DNA of 64,000 nt. It comes from Ruegeria marina. GTDB lineage: Bacteria > Pseudomonadota > Alphaproteobacteria > Rhodobacterales > Rhodobacteraceae. Positions within the stretch are counted from its first letter, which is position 1. Each line of letters opens with the position of its first letter. Location: NCBI RefSeq assembly GCF_900101475.1, contig NZ_FMZV01000009.1, forward strand, positions 124,001 to 188,000. Reading direction: 5' to 3'. Positions 1 to 9,763 of the stretch are shown here, piece after piece. The position numbers and the translations under genes are program-made. The notes beneath the pieces are model-generated. The model made no database searches, was not told the DNA's origin, and worked only from the letters and a program-made list of their open reading frames with translations.

Positions 1-1
1 T

Positions 2-448
2 GCAGCCGCACTCGAAGAAGTGATGCTGGATCTGGCCAAGCAGGTCGTGCGCGATGGCGAAGGTGCGACGAAATTCGTCGAGATCAGGGTGACAGGCGCG
101 GCCAGCGATGCCGATGCCAAGGTTCACGCCATGGCCATCGCCAATTCGCCGCTGATCAAGACTGCCATCGCCGGCGAGGACCCGAACTGGGGCCGCGTGG
201 TCATGGCCATCGGAAAATCCGGTGCCGCCGCCGACCGTGATCTGCTCAGCATCTCCTTCGGCGATATCCTGGTGGCCGAGAAAGGCTGGGTCAGCCCCAA
301 CTATCAGGAGGCCGAAGCCGCCGCCTACATGAAGGGGCAGGAACTGGTGATCGGGGTCGATCTGGGGCTGGGCGACGGGCAGGCGACCGTCTGGACCTGC
401 GATCTGACCCACGGATACATCGAGATCAACGCGGATTACCGGTCGTGA
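2..448 (+). CDS. argJ: Arginine biosynthesis bifunctional protein ArgJ, C-terminal part
   Basis: This is the last 148 residues of ornithine acetyltransferase / N-acetylglutamate synthase; the gene begins before the window. ArgJ moves the acetyl group from N-acetylornithine to glutamate in the cyclic arginine pathway of the cytosol. The visible part is the beta-chain region, with the conserved [16 protein letters not shown] stretch and the typical family ending [11 protein letters not shown]. The open frame runs unbroken from base 2, so no start is visible. The stop overlaps the GTG start of the following mutT, which suggests translational coupling. Confidence 0.93.
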   Translation, partial: AAALEEVMLDLAKQVVRDGEGATKFVEIRVTGAASDADAKVHAMAIANSPLIKTAIAGEDPNWGRVVMAIGKSGAAADRDLLSISFGDILVAEKGWVSPNYQEAEAAAYMKGQELVIGVDLGLGDGQATVWTCDLTHGYIEINADYRS

Positions 449-843
449 AAACCGTTCTGGTTTCTGCCGTCGCCCTGATCGATGTGGATGGCCGGGTGCT
501 GCTGGCGCAGCGCCCGGAAGGCAAGTCGATGGCGGGACTGTGGGAGTTTCCGGGCGGCAAGGTCGAGCCGGGCGAAACGCCCGAGCAGGCGTTGATCCGC
601 GAGTTGCACGAAGAACTCGGGATCAACACCTGGGCCTCATGCCTGGCGCCTTTGACCTTTGCCAGTCATTCCTATCCCGATTTTCACTTGCTCATGCCGC
701 TCTTTGCCTGCCGCAAATGGGAGGGCGTTCCGCAATCCCGCGAAGGTCAGGCATTGAAATGGGTGCGCGCCCGGGACTTGCGGGAATACCCGATGCCGCC
801 AGCGGATGTGCCGCTGATCCCGATTCTGAGGGACTGGCTTTAA
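445..843 (+). CDS. mutT: NUDIX hydrolase, MutT-type 8-oxo-dGTP diphosphatase
   Basis: The 132-aa protein is a single NUDIX domain that most likely cleans oxidised dGTP from the nucleotide pool. The NUDIX box is complete: G38, E44, R52-E53, E56-E57 and G59, inside [20 protein letters not shown]. Length fits MutT (about 130 aa). The GTG start at 445 overlaps the argJ stop (GTGA), so it is probably co-transcribed and coupled with argJ. Substrate specificity is inferred from the family; other small NUDIX pyrophosphatases look similar. Confidence 0.85.
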   Translation: MKTVLVSAVALIDVDGRVLLAQRPEGKSMAGLWEFPGGKVEPGETPEQALIRELHEELGINTWASCLAPLTFASHSYPDFHLLMPLFACRKWEGVPQSREGQALKWVRARDLREYPMPPADVPLIPILRDWL

Positions 844-1033
844 GCGCACATTTTTGGACTAAAGGCCCGTTATGTGCGTGAATATGCCGAATATTTCGCG
901 ATTGCAGCATTTCAATCAACAACATTTTGTGGTTTTGTTTTGGAAAACGCGGAATTTCTACAAATATTTGATGTGAATTGCCTGGCGTTCTGTTGTAAAT
1001 TTTACATGTCAAATTCTGTGGGGAGGATATGGC

Positions 1034-1171
1034 ATGTTGCGGACAATTGCTGTGGGCAGTTCCGTGCTCATTCAGGGTATCTTCGTTCGCAATCATGCGG
1101 ATGGAAGGATATCCATAAGGGTAGGTGATCAGGTGTTTACTGGTCAGCCGGTTCAGGCAAAAGCCGCCTGA
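1034..1171 (+). CDS. Small conserved-looking protein, 45 aa, function unknown
   Basis: A 45-codon ORF starts at an ATG with a strong ribosome-binding site (GGGAGGATAT, ending 3 bases before the start codon). It begins MLRTIAVGSSVLIQGIF and ends PVQAKAA. It is directly followed by an intrinsic terminator on the same strand, so it looks like a complete monocistronic small gene. The composition (alternating Val/Ile with Gly and charged residues) suggests a small beta-rich fold. I do not recognise a family with certainty. An overlapping 84-codon frame starting at 874 has no good ribosome-binding site and is less likely. Confidence 0.62.
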   Translation: MLRTIAVGSSVLIQGIFVRNHADGRISIRVGDQVFTGQPVQAKAA

Positions 1172-1216
1172 AACAGACAATAAAGTTTAAAGACCATCAC
1201 TCACAACGGTCTTGCA

Positions 1217-1251
1217 GGCGAGGATGAACCAAGGTCATCCTCGCCTCTTTT
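1217..1251 (+). terminator. Intrinsic terminator after the 45-aa small ORF
   Basis: An 11-bp perfect stem GGCGAGGATGA (1217-1227) pairs with TCATCCTCGCC (1235-1245) around a 7-base loop and is followed by TCTTTTG. It lies 45 bases after the small-ORF stop. Confidence 0.85.
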
Positions 1252-1290
1252 GTTCAATTTTCCATGTTTGTGAAGCGACCCGCAGGAAAG

Positions 1291-1317
1291 AAAAAGGGCG
1301 GCCCCATGGGACCGCCC
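1291..1317 (-). terminator. Intrinsic terminator of the rimP-nusA-rnpM-infB operon
   Basis: Read on the minus strand, GGGCGG (1317-1312) pairs with CCGCCC (1301-1296), with an inner CCC/GGG extension across a one-base bulge. A run of five U plus UCUUU follows. It sits 22 bases after the infB stop, so rbfA, which often follows infB, is not in this transcript. Confidence 0.85.
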
Positions 1318-1338
1318 TCAAGTCTCTTTCCCGAAGGA

Positions 1339-3843
1339 TCACGCCAGGGTACGTGTGACTTCCTCGCGCTCGAAGATCTCGATGATGTCGCCGGGGCGGA
1401 CATCGTCGTAATTCTCGAAGGCCATGCCGCATTCCTGGCCCGATTGGACCTCGGACACCTCGTCCTTGAACCGCTTGAGCGTCTTCAGCGTGCCTTCGTG
1501 GATCACGATGTTGTCACGCAGCAGGCGGACGCCGGCAGAGCGGCGGGCGACGCCCTCGGTAACCAGGCAGCCGGCAACCTTGCCGACGCCGGACACCTTG
1601 AACACTTCCTTGATCGTCGCATAGCCGATGAAGTTCTCGCGGATCTCGGCGCTCAGCAGGCCGCTCGCGGCCGCTTTGACGTCATCCACGAGGTCGTAGA
1701 TCACCGAATAGTAGCGGATCTCGACACCCTTCTGGTTCGCGGTATTGCGCGCGGTGGCATTGGCGCGGACGTTGAAGCCCATGATCGGTGCTCCGGATGC
1801 TTCCGCGAGACCCACATCGGTTTCGGTGATCGCACCAACGCCAGAATGCAGCACGCGTACGCGCACCTCGTCGTTACCGATCTTTTCCATCGCCTGAACG
1901 ATGGCTTCGGCGGAACCCTGCACATCAGCCTTCACCAGGATCGGCAGTTCGGCGACGTTCTCGTCGGCCTTGGCCTTGGCCATCAGCTGTTCCAGCGTGG
2001 TGGCTGCGCCGGCGGCGGCGCGCTTGTCCTTGGCGACCTGTTCCCGATAGGCGGCGATCTCGCGCGCCTGCGCTTCGGTGGTGGTCACGTTCAGGACGTC
2101 GCCCGCCTCGGGTGTGCCATTCAGGCCCAGCACCTCGACCGGAACCGAAGGCCCGGCTTCGGTTACACGTTCTCCCTTGTCGTTGATGAGCGCACGGACC
2201 TTGCCGTATTGCTCGCCCACAACAAAGATGTCGCCCTGGCGCAGTGTTCCTTTCTGGATCAGAACGGTGGCAACCGGGCCACGGCCGACGTCCAGCTGCG
2301 CCTCGATCACCGCGCCCTGAGCCGGACGGTCGGGATTGGCTCTGAGTTCGAGAATTTCGGCCTGCAGCGCAATGGCTTCGAGCAATTCGTCCAGACCTTC
2401 TCCGGTCTTTGCGGAAACCTCGACATCCTGCACTTCGCCCGACATCGCTTCGACAACCACTTCGTACTGCAGAAGGTCGGTGCGCACCTTGGTCGGGTTG
2501 GCGTCGGGTTTGTCGATCTTGTTGATCGCAACGATCATCGGAACCCCTGCGGCCTTGGCGTGATTGATCGCCTCCACCGTCTGCGGCATCACGGCGTCAT
2601 CCGCCGCCACCACCAGAACGACGATATCCGTCACCTGAGCGCCACGGGAACGCATCGAGGTAAAGGCCGCGTGACCCGGAGTGTCAAGGAAGGTCAGCGT
2701 CACGCCGTCATTGGTCTCAACCTGGTAGGCGCCGATGTGCTGGGTGATGCCGCCGGCTTCGCCGGCAACGACCTTGGTGTTGCGGATCGCATCCAGAAGC
2801 GAAGTCTTGCCGTGGTCGACGTGGCCCATGATGGTGATGACCGGCGGGCGCGGCTTCAGATCTTCGTCCTTGTCCTCGACATCGGTAATGACGTCCTCGA
2901 CATCGGCGTCGGAAACACGAACCACCTTGTGGCCGAATTCCTCGATGATCAGTTCGGCGGTGTCCGCGTCGATGGTCTGGTTCTGCGTGACCATCATGCC
3001 CATTTTCATGAGTTCCTTGACCACGTCGGCGACACGTTCGGCCATACGGTTGGCCAGTTCCGAGACCACGATGGCCTCGGGCAACTGAACCTCGCGGATG
3101 ACCTTTTCGCGCTCGGCCGACCCGCTCATCGCCTTTTGACGAGCGCGTTCCTGCTTGCGCTTCATTGCAGCAAGGGATTTCTGGCGTCCGCCTTCCCCGT
3201 CGGTAACCTGGCTGAGCGTCAGCTTGCCCGACCTCCGTCCGTCCTCTCGGCCTTTGCCGCGAGGTTGGCGCTGGTCGCGTTCGCGTTCACGGTCCACCTT
3301 GCGGGAGCCTTCGGGTGCGTCGGTCCGTGGCGCTGCGGGAGCACGTTCCGTCCGCTCCGCCTTGGGTGCTTCCTTTTCGGCGACCGCACGCGCGGCGGCG
3401 CGCTTGGCAGCTTCTTCGGCTTCCTGACGCTGGCGCTCTTCCTCTTCGGCCTTTTCACGGGCGCGCTGCTCGGCCTCGCGCTGTTCGCGCTCCTTGGCCT
3501 CCTGTTCGGCCCGGCGGCGTTCGCGCTCTTCGGCGCGCGCCAGTTCCTCGGCCTCGCGCTGCGCGGCTTCCTCGGCTTCACGGGCCTTGGCTGCTTTCAA
3601 CGCGTTCAGGCGGCGTTCCATTTCCGTATCGGAAATGCCAGCCGGACGGCGCGACGGATCGCCCGACTGTGCGCCGCCACCGGACGTGGGCTTTCCGGCG
3701 CCCGGCTTGGGGACCACCACGCGCTTGCGTTTGGTTTCCACCACGACATTCTTGGTCCGTCCGTGGCTGAAACTCTGTTTCACGTTCCCGGGACGGGAAC
3801 CCCCACGCAGACCCAATGTCTTCTTGCCGTCAGTATCGCTCAT
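1339..3843 (-). CDS. infB: Translation initiation factor IF-2
   Basis: This GTPase delivers fMet-tRNA to the small ribosomal subunit. The 834-aa protein has the IF-2-associated N-terminus ([15 protein letters not shown]), a long Arg/Glu/Ala-rich charged linker (about 60-230), the IF2_N fold (about 250-308) and the G domain with GHVDHGKT (about 337-344), DTPGH (about 386) and NKID (about 440), then domains II-IV. It is the last gene of a minus-strand run rimP-nusA-rnpM-infB, 8 bases after rnpM, and ends before an intrinsic terminator. Long open frames on the opposite strand are composition artefacts. Confidence 0.98.
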   Translation of the reverse strand: MSDTDGKKTLGLRGGSRPGNVKQSFSHGRTKNVVVETKRKRVVVPKPGAGKPTSGGGAQSGDPSRRPAGISDTEMERRLNALKAAKAREAEEAAQREAEELARAEERERRRAEQEAKEREQREAEQRAREKAEEEERQRQEAEEAAKRAAARAVAEKEAPKAERTERAPAAPRTDAPEGSRKVDRERERDQRQPRGKGREDGRRSGKLTLSQVTDGEGGRQKSLAAMKRKQERARQKAMSGSAEREKVIREVQLPEAIVVSELANRMAERVADVVKELMKMGMMVTQNQTIDADTAELIIEEFGHKVVRVSDADVEDVITDVEDKDEDLKPRPPVITIMGHVDHGKTSLLDAIRNTKVVAGEAGGITQHIGAYQVETNDGVTLTFLDTPGHAAFTSMRSRGAQVTDIVVLVVAADDAVMPQTVEAINHAKAAGVPMIVAINKIDKPDANPTKVRTDLLQYEVVVEAMSGEVQDVEVSAKTGEGLDELLEAIALQAEILELRANPDRPAQGAVIEAQLDVGRGPVATVLIQKGTLRQGDIFVVGEQYGKVRALINDKGERVTEAGPSVPVEVLGLNGTPEAGDVLNVTTTEAQAREIAAYREQVAKDKRAAAGAATTLEQLMAKAKADENVAELPILVKADVQGSAEAIVQAMEKIGNDEVRVRVLHSGVGAITETDVGLAEASGAPIMGFNVRANATARNTANQKGVEIRYYSVIYDLVDDVKAAASGLLSAEIRENFIGYATIKEVFKVSGVGKVAGCLVTEGVARRSAGVRLLRDNIVIHEGTLKTLKRFKDEVSEVQSGQECGMAFENYDDVRPGDIIEIFEREEVTRTLA

Positions 3844-3851
3844 AAAGCTTC

Positions 3852-4475
3852 TTACCCTTCCGCGCGGCCCTTGCCGCCGTCATCCGTTTTGCGCATCCCT
3901 TTCAGGCGTTGCGCTTCCTCTACAACACGTTTGGCGAGTCCACCAGAGGCCAGCGCCGCATGTATCACTGTTTGGCGGCCAAAGGCCATGCCCAATTCAT
4001 CCGCGGTGAGCCAGCCGATGTACTTGCCGAAATGAGGTGTACTCAGTTTCGACTTGCCCCGGCCCGACCCGTCGGCGGCCTGGATCAGCACATAAGCCTC
4101 TTCCTTGTCCAGCCAGGTCTTGACCTTTTCATACCCCGAAACCGCCGCGCCCGACTTGCGGGCCAGGCTGATCGTCTCGACCACCCGGCGGATCAGCTGC
4201 CGCTCGACCTCGTCCACCAGATCCGCCGGTACCGTGACCGGCATTTTCAGGCCGCGGGCAAACAGCTTCTTGTCCACGGCCTTCTTCAGCGCGGCCCGGT
4301 CGGCGGCAACATAGGTGCCCCGGCCCGGCAGCTTGCCCGCGATGTCCGGCACCACCTGTCCGTCAGGGCCGGCCACGAAGCGGATCAGCCCGTGGCGCGG
4401 CTGCGCCTCGCCTGTGGCGATGCACTTGCGTTCTGGGCCTTCCGACCGGTCCTTTGTTGCACCGCCACGGGTCAT
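3852..4475 (-). CDS. rnpM: RNA-binding protein, YlxR (RnpM) plus L7Ae-like domain
   Basis: The 207-aa protein joins a YlxR/DUF448 domain (about 12-90, with the family motif ERKCIATGE and PGRGTYVA) to a C-terminal L7Ae/YlxQ-like domain (about 95-190, [19 protein letters not shown]). YlxR has been linked to RNase P modulation in Bacillus; in alphaproteobacteria the fused form sits between nusA and infB, as here. It is probably an rRNA- or RNase-P-associated RNA-binding protein. It lies 23 bases after nusA and 8 bases before infB, in one operon. Confidence 0.88.
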   Translation of the reverse strand: MTRGGATKDRSEGPERKCIATGEAQPRHGLIRFVAGPDGQVVPDIAGKLPGRGTYVAADRAALKKAVDKKLFARGLKMPVTVPADLVDEVERQLIRRVVETISLARKSGAAVSGYEKVKTWLDKEEAYVLIQAADGSGRGKSKLSTPHFGKYIGWLTADELGMAFGRQTVIHAALASGGLAKRVVEEAQRLKGMRKTDDGGKGRAEG

Positions 4476-4498
4476 GTTCGTCTCCGCGGGGCCCGGGA

Positions 4499-6118
4499 TC
4501 AGGCCCCGGCCTCCTCGTCGCCTTCCTCGCCTTCGATGTCGTCCGCATCGGGCTGCAGGTCTTCGGGATCGACCCAGCCCAGCATCACGCGGGCGGTCAT
4601 CACCATGTCCTGCGCCTCTTCCAGCGAAACGTCGTAGGGCTCCAGGATGCCGTCATCCTTGACCCGCTGCCCGTCGACCGTGGTCCAGCCGCCGGCCAGT
4701 TCCCAGTCAGCGCAGGTGGCGAAATCCTCAAGCGTCTTGACGCCATCCTTGGCCAGCGCCTCCACCATCTGGGGTGTCAGCCCTTCGAATTCAATAAGGC
4801 TGTCCTCGGCGCCCAGCGCGCGGGCATTGTCCAGTGCGGCCTTGGCCTGTGCCTCGAGATAATCGCGGGCGCGGGCCTGAAGCTCTTCGGCGGTGCCTTC
4901 GTCGACCCCGTCGATCACCAACAGCTCGTCCAGTTCGACATAGGCGACTTCTTCAAGGTTGGTGAACCCTTCGGACACCAGCAACTGGGCAAAGAATTCG
5001 TCCAGATCCAGCGTTTCCATGAACAGCTTGGTCCGGGTTTCGAATTCCTTCTGGCGGCGTGCCGATTCCTCGGCCTCGGTCATGATGTCGATGTCCAGGC
5101 CCGTCAGCTGGCTGGCCAGGCGCACGTTCTGGCCGCGGCGGCCGATGGCGAGGCTCAGCTGTTCCTCGGGCACCACCACCTCGATCTTGCCGGCCTCTTC
5201 GTCCAGAACCACCTTGGACACTTCAGCCGGTTGCAGCGCATTCACCAGGAAGGTCGGCTGATCCTCGTTCCACGGGATGATGTCGATCTTTTCGCCCTGA
5301 AGCTCGTTCACCACCGCCTGCACGCGGCTGCCGCGCATACCGACGCAGGCGCCGACCGGGTCGATCGAGTTGTCATACGAAATGACCGCGATCTTGGCGC
5401 GCGAACCGGGGTCACGGGCAACGGCCTTGATCTCGATGATGCCGTCGTAGATCTCGGGCACTTCCATCTTGAACAGCTCGGCCATGAATTCCGGCGCGGT
5501 GCGCGACAGGAATATCTGCGGCCCGCGCGGCTCGCGGCGCACATCCTTGACATAGCAGCGGATGCGGTCGTTCGGGCGATAGCTTTCGCGGCCGATCTTC
5601 TCATTGCGGCGCAGGATCGCCTCGCCGGCGCCCACGTCGACGATGACGTTGCCGTATTCCTCGCGCTTGACGACACCGTTGATGATGGTGCCGGCCCGGT
5701 CCTTGAATTCCTCGTACTGGCGGTCGCGCTCTGCCTCGCGCACTTTTTGCAGAATCACCTGCTTGGCCGATTGCGCGGCGATCCGGCCCATCTCGACCGG
5801 CGGCACTTCCTCGACATAGACATCACCGACGGTCGGGTTTTCCATGTACTGACGCGCCTGCGCGACGGTCATCTCGGCCTGGTAATTCTCCAGATCCTCG
5901 TCGGCGACCACGGTGCGTACGCGGGTAAAGGTCGCGCGGCCGGTCTTGCGGTCGATCTTGACGCGGATGTCCATCTCGCTGCCGTAGCGGCTCTTGGCGG
6001 CGCGGGCGAGGCTTTCTTCCATCGCCGCGACCACCAGACCGGGGTCGATCATCTTTTCGCGGGCCACGGCCTCGGCGGTTTGCAACAGCTCCAGCTGGTT
6101 TGCAGAGGTGATTGCCAT
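4499..6118 (-). CDS. nusA: Transcription termination/antitermination protein NusA
   Basis: NusA binds RNA polymerase and modulates pausing, termination and antitermination. The 539-aa protein has the N-terminal polymerase-binding domain (about 1-125), an S1 domain, two KH domains ([16 protein letters not shown] and [15 protein letters not shown]), two helix-hairpin-helix acidic repeats and a very acidic tail. The start is taken at the ATG at 6118, which overlaps the rimP stop as TGATG; a GTG one codon upstream is less likely. It is the second gene of the rimP-nusA-rnpM-infB operon. Confidence 0.97.
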   Translation of the reverse strand: MAITSANQLELLQTAEAVAREKMIDPGLVVAAMEESLARAAKSRYGSEMDIRVKIDRKTGRATFTRVRTVVADEDLENYQAEMTVAQARQYMENPTVGDVYVEEVPPVEMGRIAAQSAKQVILQKVREAERDRQYEEFKDRAGTIINGVVKREEYGNVIVDVGAGEAILRRNEKIGRESYRPNDRIRCYVKDVRREPRGPQIFLSRTAPEFMAELFKMEVPEIYDGIIEIKAVARDPGSRAKIAVISYDNSIDPVGACVGMRGSRVQAVVNELQGEKIDIIPWNEDQPTFLVNALQPAEVSKVVLDEEAGKIEVVVPEEQLSLAIGRRGQNVRLASQLTGLDIDIMTEAEESARRQKEFETRTKLFMETLDLDEFFAQLLVSEGFTNLEEVAYVELDELLVIDGVDEGTAEELQARARDYLEAQAKAALDNARALGAEDSLIEFEGLTPQMVEALAKDGVKTLEDFATCADWELAGGWTTVDGQRVKDDGILEPYDVSLEEAQDMVMTARVMLGWVDPEDLQPDADDIEGEEGDEEAGA

Positions 6119-6744
6119 CACTTCGTCTCCTCTTCGGACCCGTCCAGGGCCATGGTCTCTTCACCCGTCTCGGGCGATTCCTCTACGATTTCGTCGAATT
6201 GCTCTTCGTTCAGCACGCCAGCGGCCTTGCGCTGGCGCAGCATCTCCCGGATCAATTCATCGGTCAGCACCAGCTTGGCATCGCTCAGCCAGTCGAATTG
6301 CAGGCCGATGGTCACCGTCTCGCCGTTCTGGTCGAGATTGATCAGCACCTCGTCGCCCTCGACACCGGCCAGTTCGCCCTTGAACCGGCGACGGCCGTCG
6401 ATCAGTTCGGTTGTCTCGATCCTGGCCTCGTAGCCCTCGAACATCTCGAAGTCCTTCAGCCGGGTCAGCGGCCGGTCGATGCCGGGGCTCGACACTTCCA
6501 GCGTATAGGCGTCAAGGATCGGGTCCTCGACATCCAGCGTCGCGCTGACCGCGTTCGAGATTTCGGCGCAGTCATCGACCTCGATCCCGCCATCGGGCTT
6601 GTCGGCCATGATCTGCAGCGTCGTGGTCTTGCCGCTCATCAGGCGGATTCGCACAAGTTCGTAACCGAGATCCTCGATCACGGGGCCGACGATCTCGGCC
6701 AGGCGCCGGTCGATGGCAGCCTTTGCTATCAGGGTGTTGGTCAT
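6118..6744 (-). CDS. rimP: Ribosome maturation factor RimP
   Basis: RimP assists 30S subunit maturation. The 208-aa protein has the N-terminal alpha/beta domain ([15 protein letters not shown] and the [12 protein letters not shown] motif) and the C-terminal SH3-like domain, followed by an acidic tail ([18 protein letters not shown]) that is somewhat longer than in E. coli. It is the first gene of the transcription/translation operon; its stop overlaps the nusA start. Its promoter must lie in the 163-base gap that also carries the terminator of the upstream gene. Confidence 0.95.
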   Translation of the reverse strand: MTNTLIAKAAIDRRLAEIVGPVIEDLGYELVRIRLMSGKTTTLQIMADKPDGGIEVDDCAEISNAVSATLDVEDPILDAYTLEVSSPGIDRPLTRLKDFEMFEGYEARIETTELIDGRRRFKGELAGVEGDEVLINLDQNGETVTIGLQFDWLSDAKLVLTDELIREMLRQRKAAGVLNEEQFDEIVEESPETGEETMALDGSEEETK

Positions 6745-6771
6745 CTCGTGTCTTACCCAAACTCCGGGTAC

Positions 6772-6794
6772 AAAAAAACGGGCGCGCGGCCCGT
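6772..6794 (-). terminator. Intrinsic terminator of the 6908-8703 gene pair
   Basis: On the minus strand ACGGGC (6794-6789) pairs with GCCCGT (6783-6778) around a 5-base loop, followed by seven U (6778-6772, the first paired in the stem). It separates the peptidase/solute-binding pair from rimP, so rimP should have its own promoter, which I could not place confidently in 6745-6907. Confidence 0.82.
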
Positions 6795-6907
6795 CGATCT
6801 ATCCGGTGGAACCCCAGGCCAGTGCCCGACGCGCCGCTGTTATCAAGCCATATACGCGGGATGGGATGAGTCTGCAAGGGGTCCTGCCGCAAAGCCGGCC
6901 TGCCCGT

Positions 6908-7729
6908 CTACGCCAACCACCACCGTTCCGCGATGCGGCCGTCGTCCAACGCGCCGCGGGTGCCGATGCGGCGGGGCAGGCCGACGGTATCGGCGGCCGC
7001 CAGGGCCATATCGTCCTCGGACGGGTGATAGCGGAACCTGGCGCGGCCACGGAGCCCTTCGGGCATTGGCAGGGCGGCCACGTCGACGAAACCGTCGCGC
7101 AGCGCCTCGGCCCGCACGGCGGCATCCGGTATCACGATCACCTCGACCGTGTCCGCCCAACCGGCCTGCCCGGCCTTGTAGTGCCCTTCGACCTTGCGGC
7201 CCAGAAAATGGCGATCGTCCTGGGCGCGCTCGACCCGATAACAGCCTGTTCCGTTTGCCTTTTCCAGCGGGGAAACCTGCGCCCCGGCGCGGGGAATGGT
7301 AAAGCGGCTGTCGGCCAGAAGAAAGGGCAGCCCGGGATTGGGCTCGGCGAGTTCCAGGCGCACACGATGGGCGCTCATCGCCTCTGCCAATCCGATTTCG
7401 GCCAACACAGCGGCCACGTCCTCTGCCCCCAGGTCGGCGCCATCATGGAACAGAACATCGTTGCGCAGGTCAAAGGACCAGACCCGAGCGTCTGCATCTG
7501 ATTGCCAGCCGATGGCCAGCTCTCCCCGCAGGGTTCCGTCGGGCGCAACTTCGGTCAGCGTATCGAACACCGCGCCTCTGGCGATGAGTTCCAGGCTGTC
7601 ATCGCGTGGCACGGCGAGGCGAAGCGCGCCGCCCGGACTGGGCCTGTCGGCCAGCGACATGCCGGCCGAGGCCAGCAGCGCCGCGGCGGCGCCTGAAGCA
7701 AAAAGAGCGCGGCGGTCTATGCGTGTCAT
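6908..7729 (-). CDS. Short ABC-type peptide-binding protein (SBP family 5)
   Basis: The 273-aa protein starts with a signal sequence with a Tat-like DRRALFAS motif (about 6-13) and an Ala-rich hydrophobic core ending near SLADRPS. It then shows features of family 5 (oligopeptide) binding proteins: DTLTEVAPDGTLRGELA, WSFDLRNDVLFHDG and GTGCYRV. Family members are usually about 500 aa, so roughly half, the C-terminal lobe, is missing. No permease or ATPase lies nearby. It overlaps the upstream proline iminopeptidase by ATGA and ends before a terminator, so it seems to be a maintained gene rather than a fresh break. Transport function is doubtful; a binding or sensing role is possible. Confidence 0.7.
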   Translation of the reverse strand: MTRIDRRALFASGAAAALLASAGMSLADRPSPGGALRLAVPRDDSLELIARGAVFDTLTEVAPDGTLRGELAIGWQSDADARVWSFDLRNDVLFHDGADLGAEDVAAVLAEIGLAEAMSAHRVRLELAEPNPGLPFLLADSRFTIPRAGAQVSPLEKANGTGCYRVERAQDDRHFLGRKVEGHYKAGQAGWADTVEVIVIPDAAVRAEALRDGFVDVAALPMPEGLRGRARFRYHPSEDDMALAAADTVGLPRRIGTRGALDDGRIAERWWLA

Positions 7730-8703
7730 GTCCAGCCCTCGGCTATACCGTCCATGATTCGAACCAGTTCGGCGCTGATGCCTGGTTCCGACAAGGCGTG
7801 GCCTGCGTTTCGCACCATGCGCAAATCGGCGTTGGGCCAGAGTTCACTCAGACGCCAGGCAGAGGTCGGCGGGCAAATCATGTCGTAACGCCCCTGAACG
7901 ATATAACCCGGAATGTGAGAGATACGACCCATGTTGGCCAGAATCTGGCCGTCAAACTCCAGAAAACCGTCATTGATGAAGTAATGGTTTTCCAACCGTG
8001 CAAAGGCGCGGGCATAATCGCCGGGGCTCTCGCCGGCTGTCCCGTGCGAGTGGATCGAGGCCAGGGCGTTCTCCCAGGCCGACCAGGTGCGGCCAAAGCG
8101 GATTTCCTGGGCAATGTCGCCCGAAAACAGGCGCTTGTGATAGGCGGCAATCATGTTGCCGCGTTCCTCATCCGGAATCGGCGCCGAAAACCGCGCCCAC
8201 TCCTCGGGCCAGAACTTCCCGGCGCCACCGCCATAGAACCAGTCCAGTTCGGCCTGAGTCATCAGGAAAACCCCGCGCAGGACCAGCTGGGCCACACGCT
8301 CGGGATGGGTCTGGGCATAGATCAGCGCCAGCGTCGCGCCCCAGCTTCCACCAAAAACGATCCAGTCCTGGATATCCAGCGCCTGACGGATTCGTTCAAT
8401 GTCGGCGACCAGATGCCATGTCGTGTTGTTCTCGACCGAGGCATGCGGCCGTGATCGGCCACAGCCGCGCTGGTCGAAGAGAATCACCCGATAGACCGCC
8501 GGGTCGAAATAGCGGCGCATCGCCGGGCTGCACCCGCCGCCGGGGCCGCCATGCAGCACGACAACCGGAATTCCGTCCGGATTTCCGCATTGTTCCACGT
8601 AGATCTGGTGCCCCTGGCCAACGCCCAGCATGCGCTGATCGAACGCGTCGATCGGCGGGTACAGAAACTGCACTGCGCGCTTTTGGTCCGGGTACTTGTC
8701 CAT
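7726..8703 (-). CDS. pip: Proline iminopeptidase
   Basis: This cytosolic alpha/beta hydrolase (family S33) removes N-terminal proline from peptides. The 325-aa protein has the oxyanion loop HGGPGGG (51-57), DQRGCGRS, the nucleophile elbow GGSWG (Ser120), the acid in [10 protein letters not shown] and the catalytic His in NAGHAL. The frame is open further upstream, but the start at 8703 ([10 protein letters not shown]) fits the family. It overlaps the following short binding protein (ATGA), so the pair may act together on peptides. It is divergent from ubiG with 49 bases between the starts. Confidence 0.92.
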   Translation of the reverse strand: MDKYPDQKRAVQFLYPPIDAFDQRMLGVGQGHQIYVEQCGNPDGIPVVVLHGGPGGGCSPAMRRYFDPAVYRVILFDQRGCGRSRPHASVENNTTWHLVADIERIRQALDIQDWIVFGGSWGATLALIYAQTHPERVAQLVLRGVFLMTQAELDWFYGGGAGKFWPEEWARFSAPIPDEERGNMIAAYHKRLFSGDIAQEIRFGRTWSAWENALASIHSHGTAGESPGDYARAFARLENHYFINDGFLEFDGQILANMGRISHIPGYIVQGRYDMICPPTSAWRLSELWPNADLRMVRNAGHALSEPGISAELVRIMDGIAEGWT

Positions 8704-8752
8704 TACAGCCCTATATAGTCCGCAAAGGGTAAAAGAGCATACGGAGACAGGA

Positions 8753-9496
8753 ATGCAAGTGCATCCGAACACGGTCGACCCGGCCGAGATCGCAAAATTC
8801 GAGGTGATGGCCGCAGAGTGGTGGGACCCGCACGGGAAATTCAAGCCGCTCCACATGCTTAACCCGTGCCGTCTGGATTACATCACGCGACAAATCGCGG
8901 GTGAATTCGACCGCGACCTGACAGGGGACAAGCCGTTTGCCGGGTTGCGGCTGCTGGATATCGGATGCGGCGGCGGTCTTCTCAGCGAACCGATGGCCCG
9001 GCTGGGAGCCGAGGTTGTCGGTGCCGACGCGGCCGAACGCAACCTGCCGGTCGCACGGATCCACGCGGAACAATCCGGTCTGCAAATAGACTATCGCCAC
9101 AGCACGGCCGAGGCTCTGGCGGCTGAAGGCGAACAATTCGACGTGGTGCTGAACATGGAGGTGGTCGAGCATGTTTCCGACCCGCTGTCCTATCTGACCG
9201 CCACACAGCAACTCCTGAAACCTGGCGGGTTGCAGATCTGTTCGACCATAAACCGCAACCCCAAGTCTTATGCCATGGCGATCTTTGGAGCCGAGGTCGT
9301 CATGCGATGGCTGCCGCGCGGCACACATGAATGGTCAAAATTCATCACCCCGGACGAGCTGTTCGACCTGCTGCGGCAGGCCGGGCTGGAGCCGGTCGAC
9401 CGCAAGGGATTCGTCTTCAACCCGATTTCGTGGAAATGGTCGATTTCAGACCGTGACCTGAGCGTCAACTACGTGACGGCCAGTGTAAAGCGGTAA
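8753..9496 (+). CDS. ubiG: Ubiquinone biosynthesis O-methyltransferase UbiG
   Basis: UbiG performs both O-methylations of ubiquinone synthesis using S-adenosylmethionine. The 247-aa protein has motif [15 protein letters not shown] (67-80), the post-I acidic region VVGADAAE, and the family signatures [15 protein letters not shown] and NPISWKWS near the end. The start at 8753 is chosen because GGAGACAGGA lies just upstream and family members begin near this point; the in-frame ATG at 8696 overlaps the divergent promoter space. Confidence 0.96.
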   Translation: MQVHPNTVDPAEIAKFEVMAAEWWDPHGKFKPLHMLNPCRLDYITRQIAGEFDRDLTGDKPFAGLRLLDIGCGGGLLSEPMARLGAEVVGADAAERNLPVARIHAEQSGLQIDYRHSTAEALAAEGEQFDVVLNMEVVEHVSDPLSYLTATQQLLKPGGLQICSTINRNPKSYAMAIFGAEVVMRWLPRGTHEWSKFITPDELFDLLRQAGLEPVDRKGFVFNPISWKWSISDRDLSVNYVTASVKR

Positions 9497-9763
9497 CGGG
9501 CACAATCCCGGACGGGGCTGAATCGCAGGCGACCTTGCAGTTGCCGCGAGGCTCCACTTGTCGCCCAATTCCCGATGGAAGACCCCTTTGCCTGAGTTGC
9601 CGCTCGGAGGGGCGGGCCTTTGGCGTCCCGATATGTGAGCGGCACCTCAAAAGTATATTTCTCATCTACGTAATAGCTGTCCGGTTGATCTTGCGGACAG
9701 GTTGTCGTGCTGACCTTCTTTTCTAGAATTAAGAAAAACAAAACATATCGAGGCAGATCAAGA

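Noticed and set aside
844-879. Hairpin GCGCACAT ... ATGTGCGT after mutT
   Set aside because: The 8-bp stem has a 20-base loop and no U-tract after it, so a terminator call is not justified.
874-1128. 84-codon plus-strand ORF overlapping the 45-aa small gene
   Set aside because: It has no good ribosome-binding site, unusual Cys-rich composition and runs through the strong site of the 45-aa ORF.
1264-4035. Very long plus-strand open frame (over 900 codons) opposite infB
   Set aside because: It is the antisense shadow of the certain infB and rnpM genes; Gly/Leu/Asp/His-rich translation without domains is caused by high GC at third positions.
4454-6433. Long plus-strand open frame opposite nusA and rimP
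   Set aside because: Antisense shadow of two clear genes; translation has no recognisable features.
9469-9763. Minus-strand reading with protein-like segment (YYVDEKYTFEVPLTYRDAKG)
   Set aside because: The frame is open and the piece looks acceptable, but no start codon with a ribosome-binding site is seen, it runs antisense through the receiver-like gene, and its codon use is not typical of neighbours. I see nothing supportable in 9497-9763.
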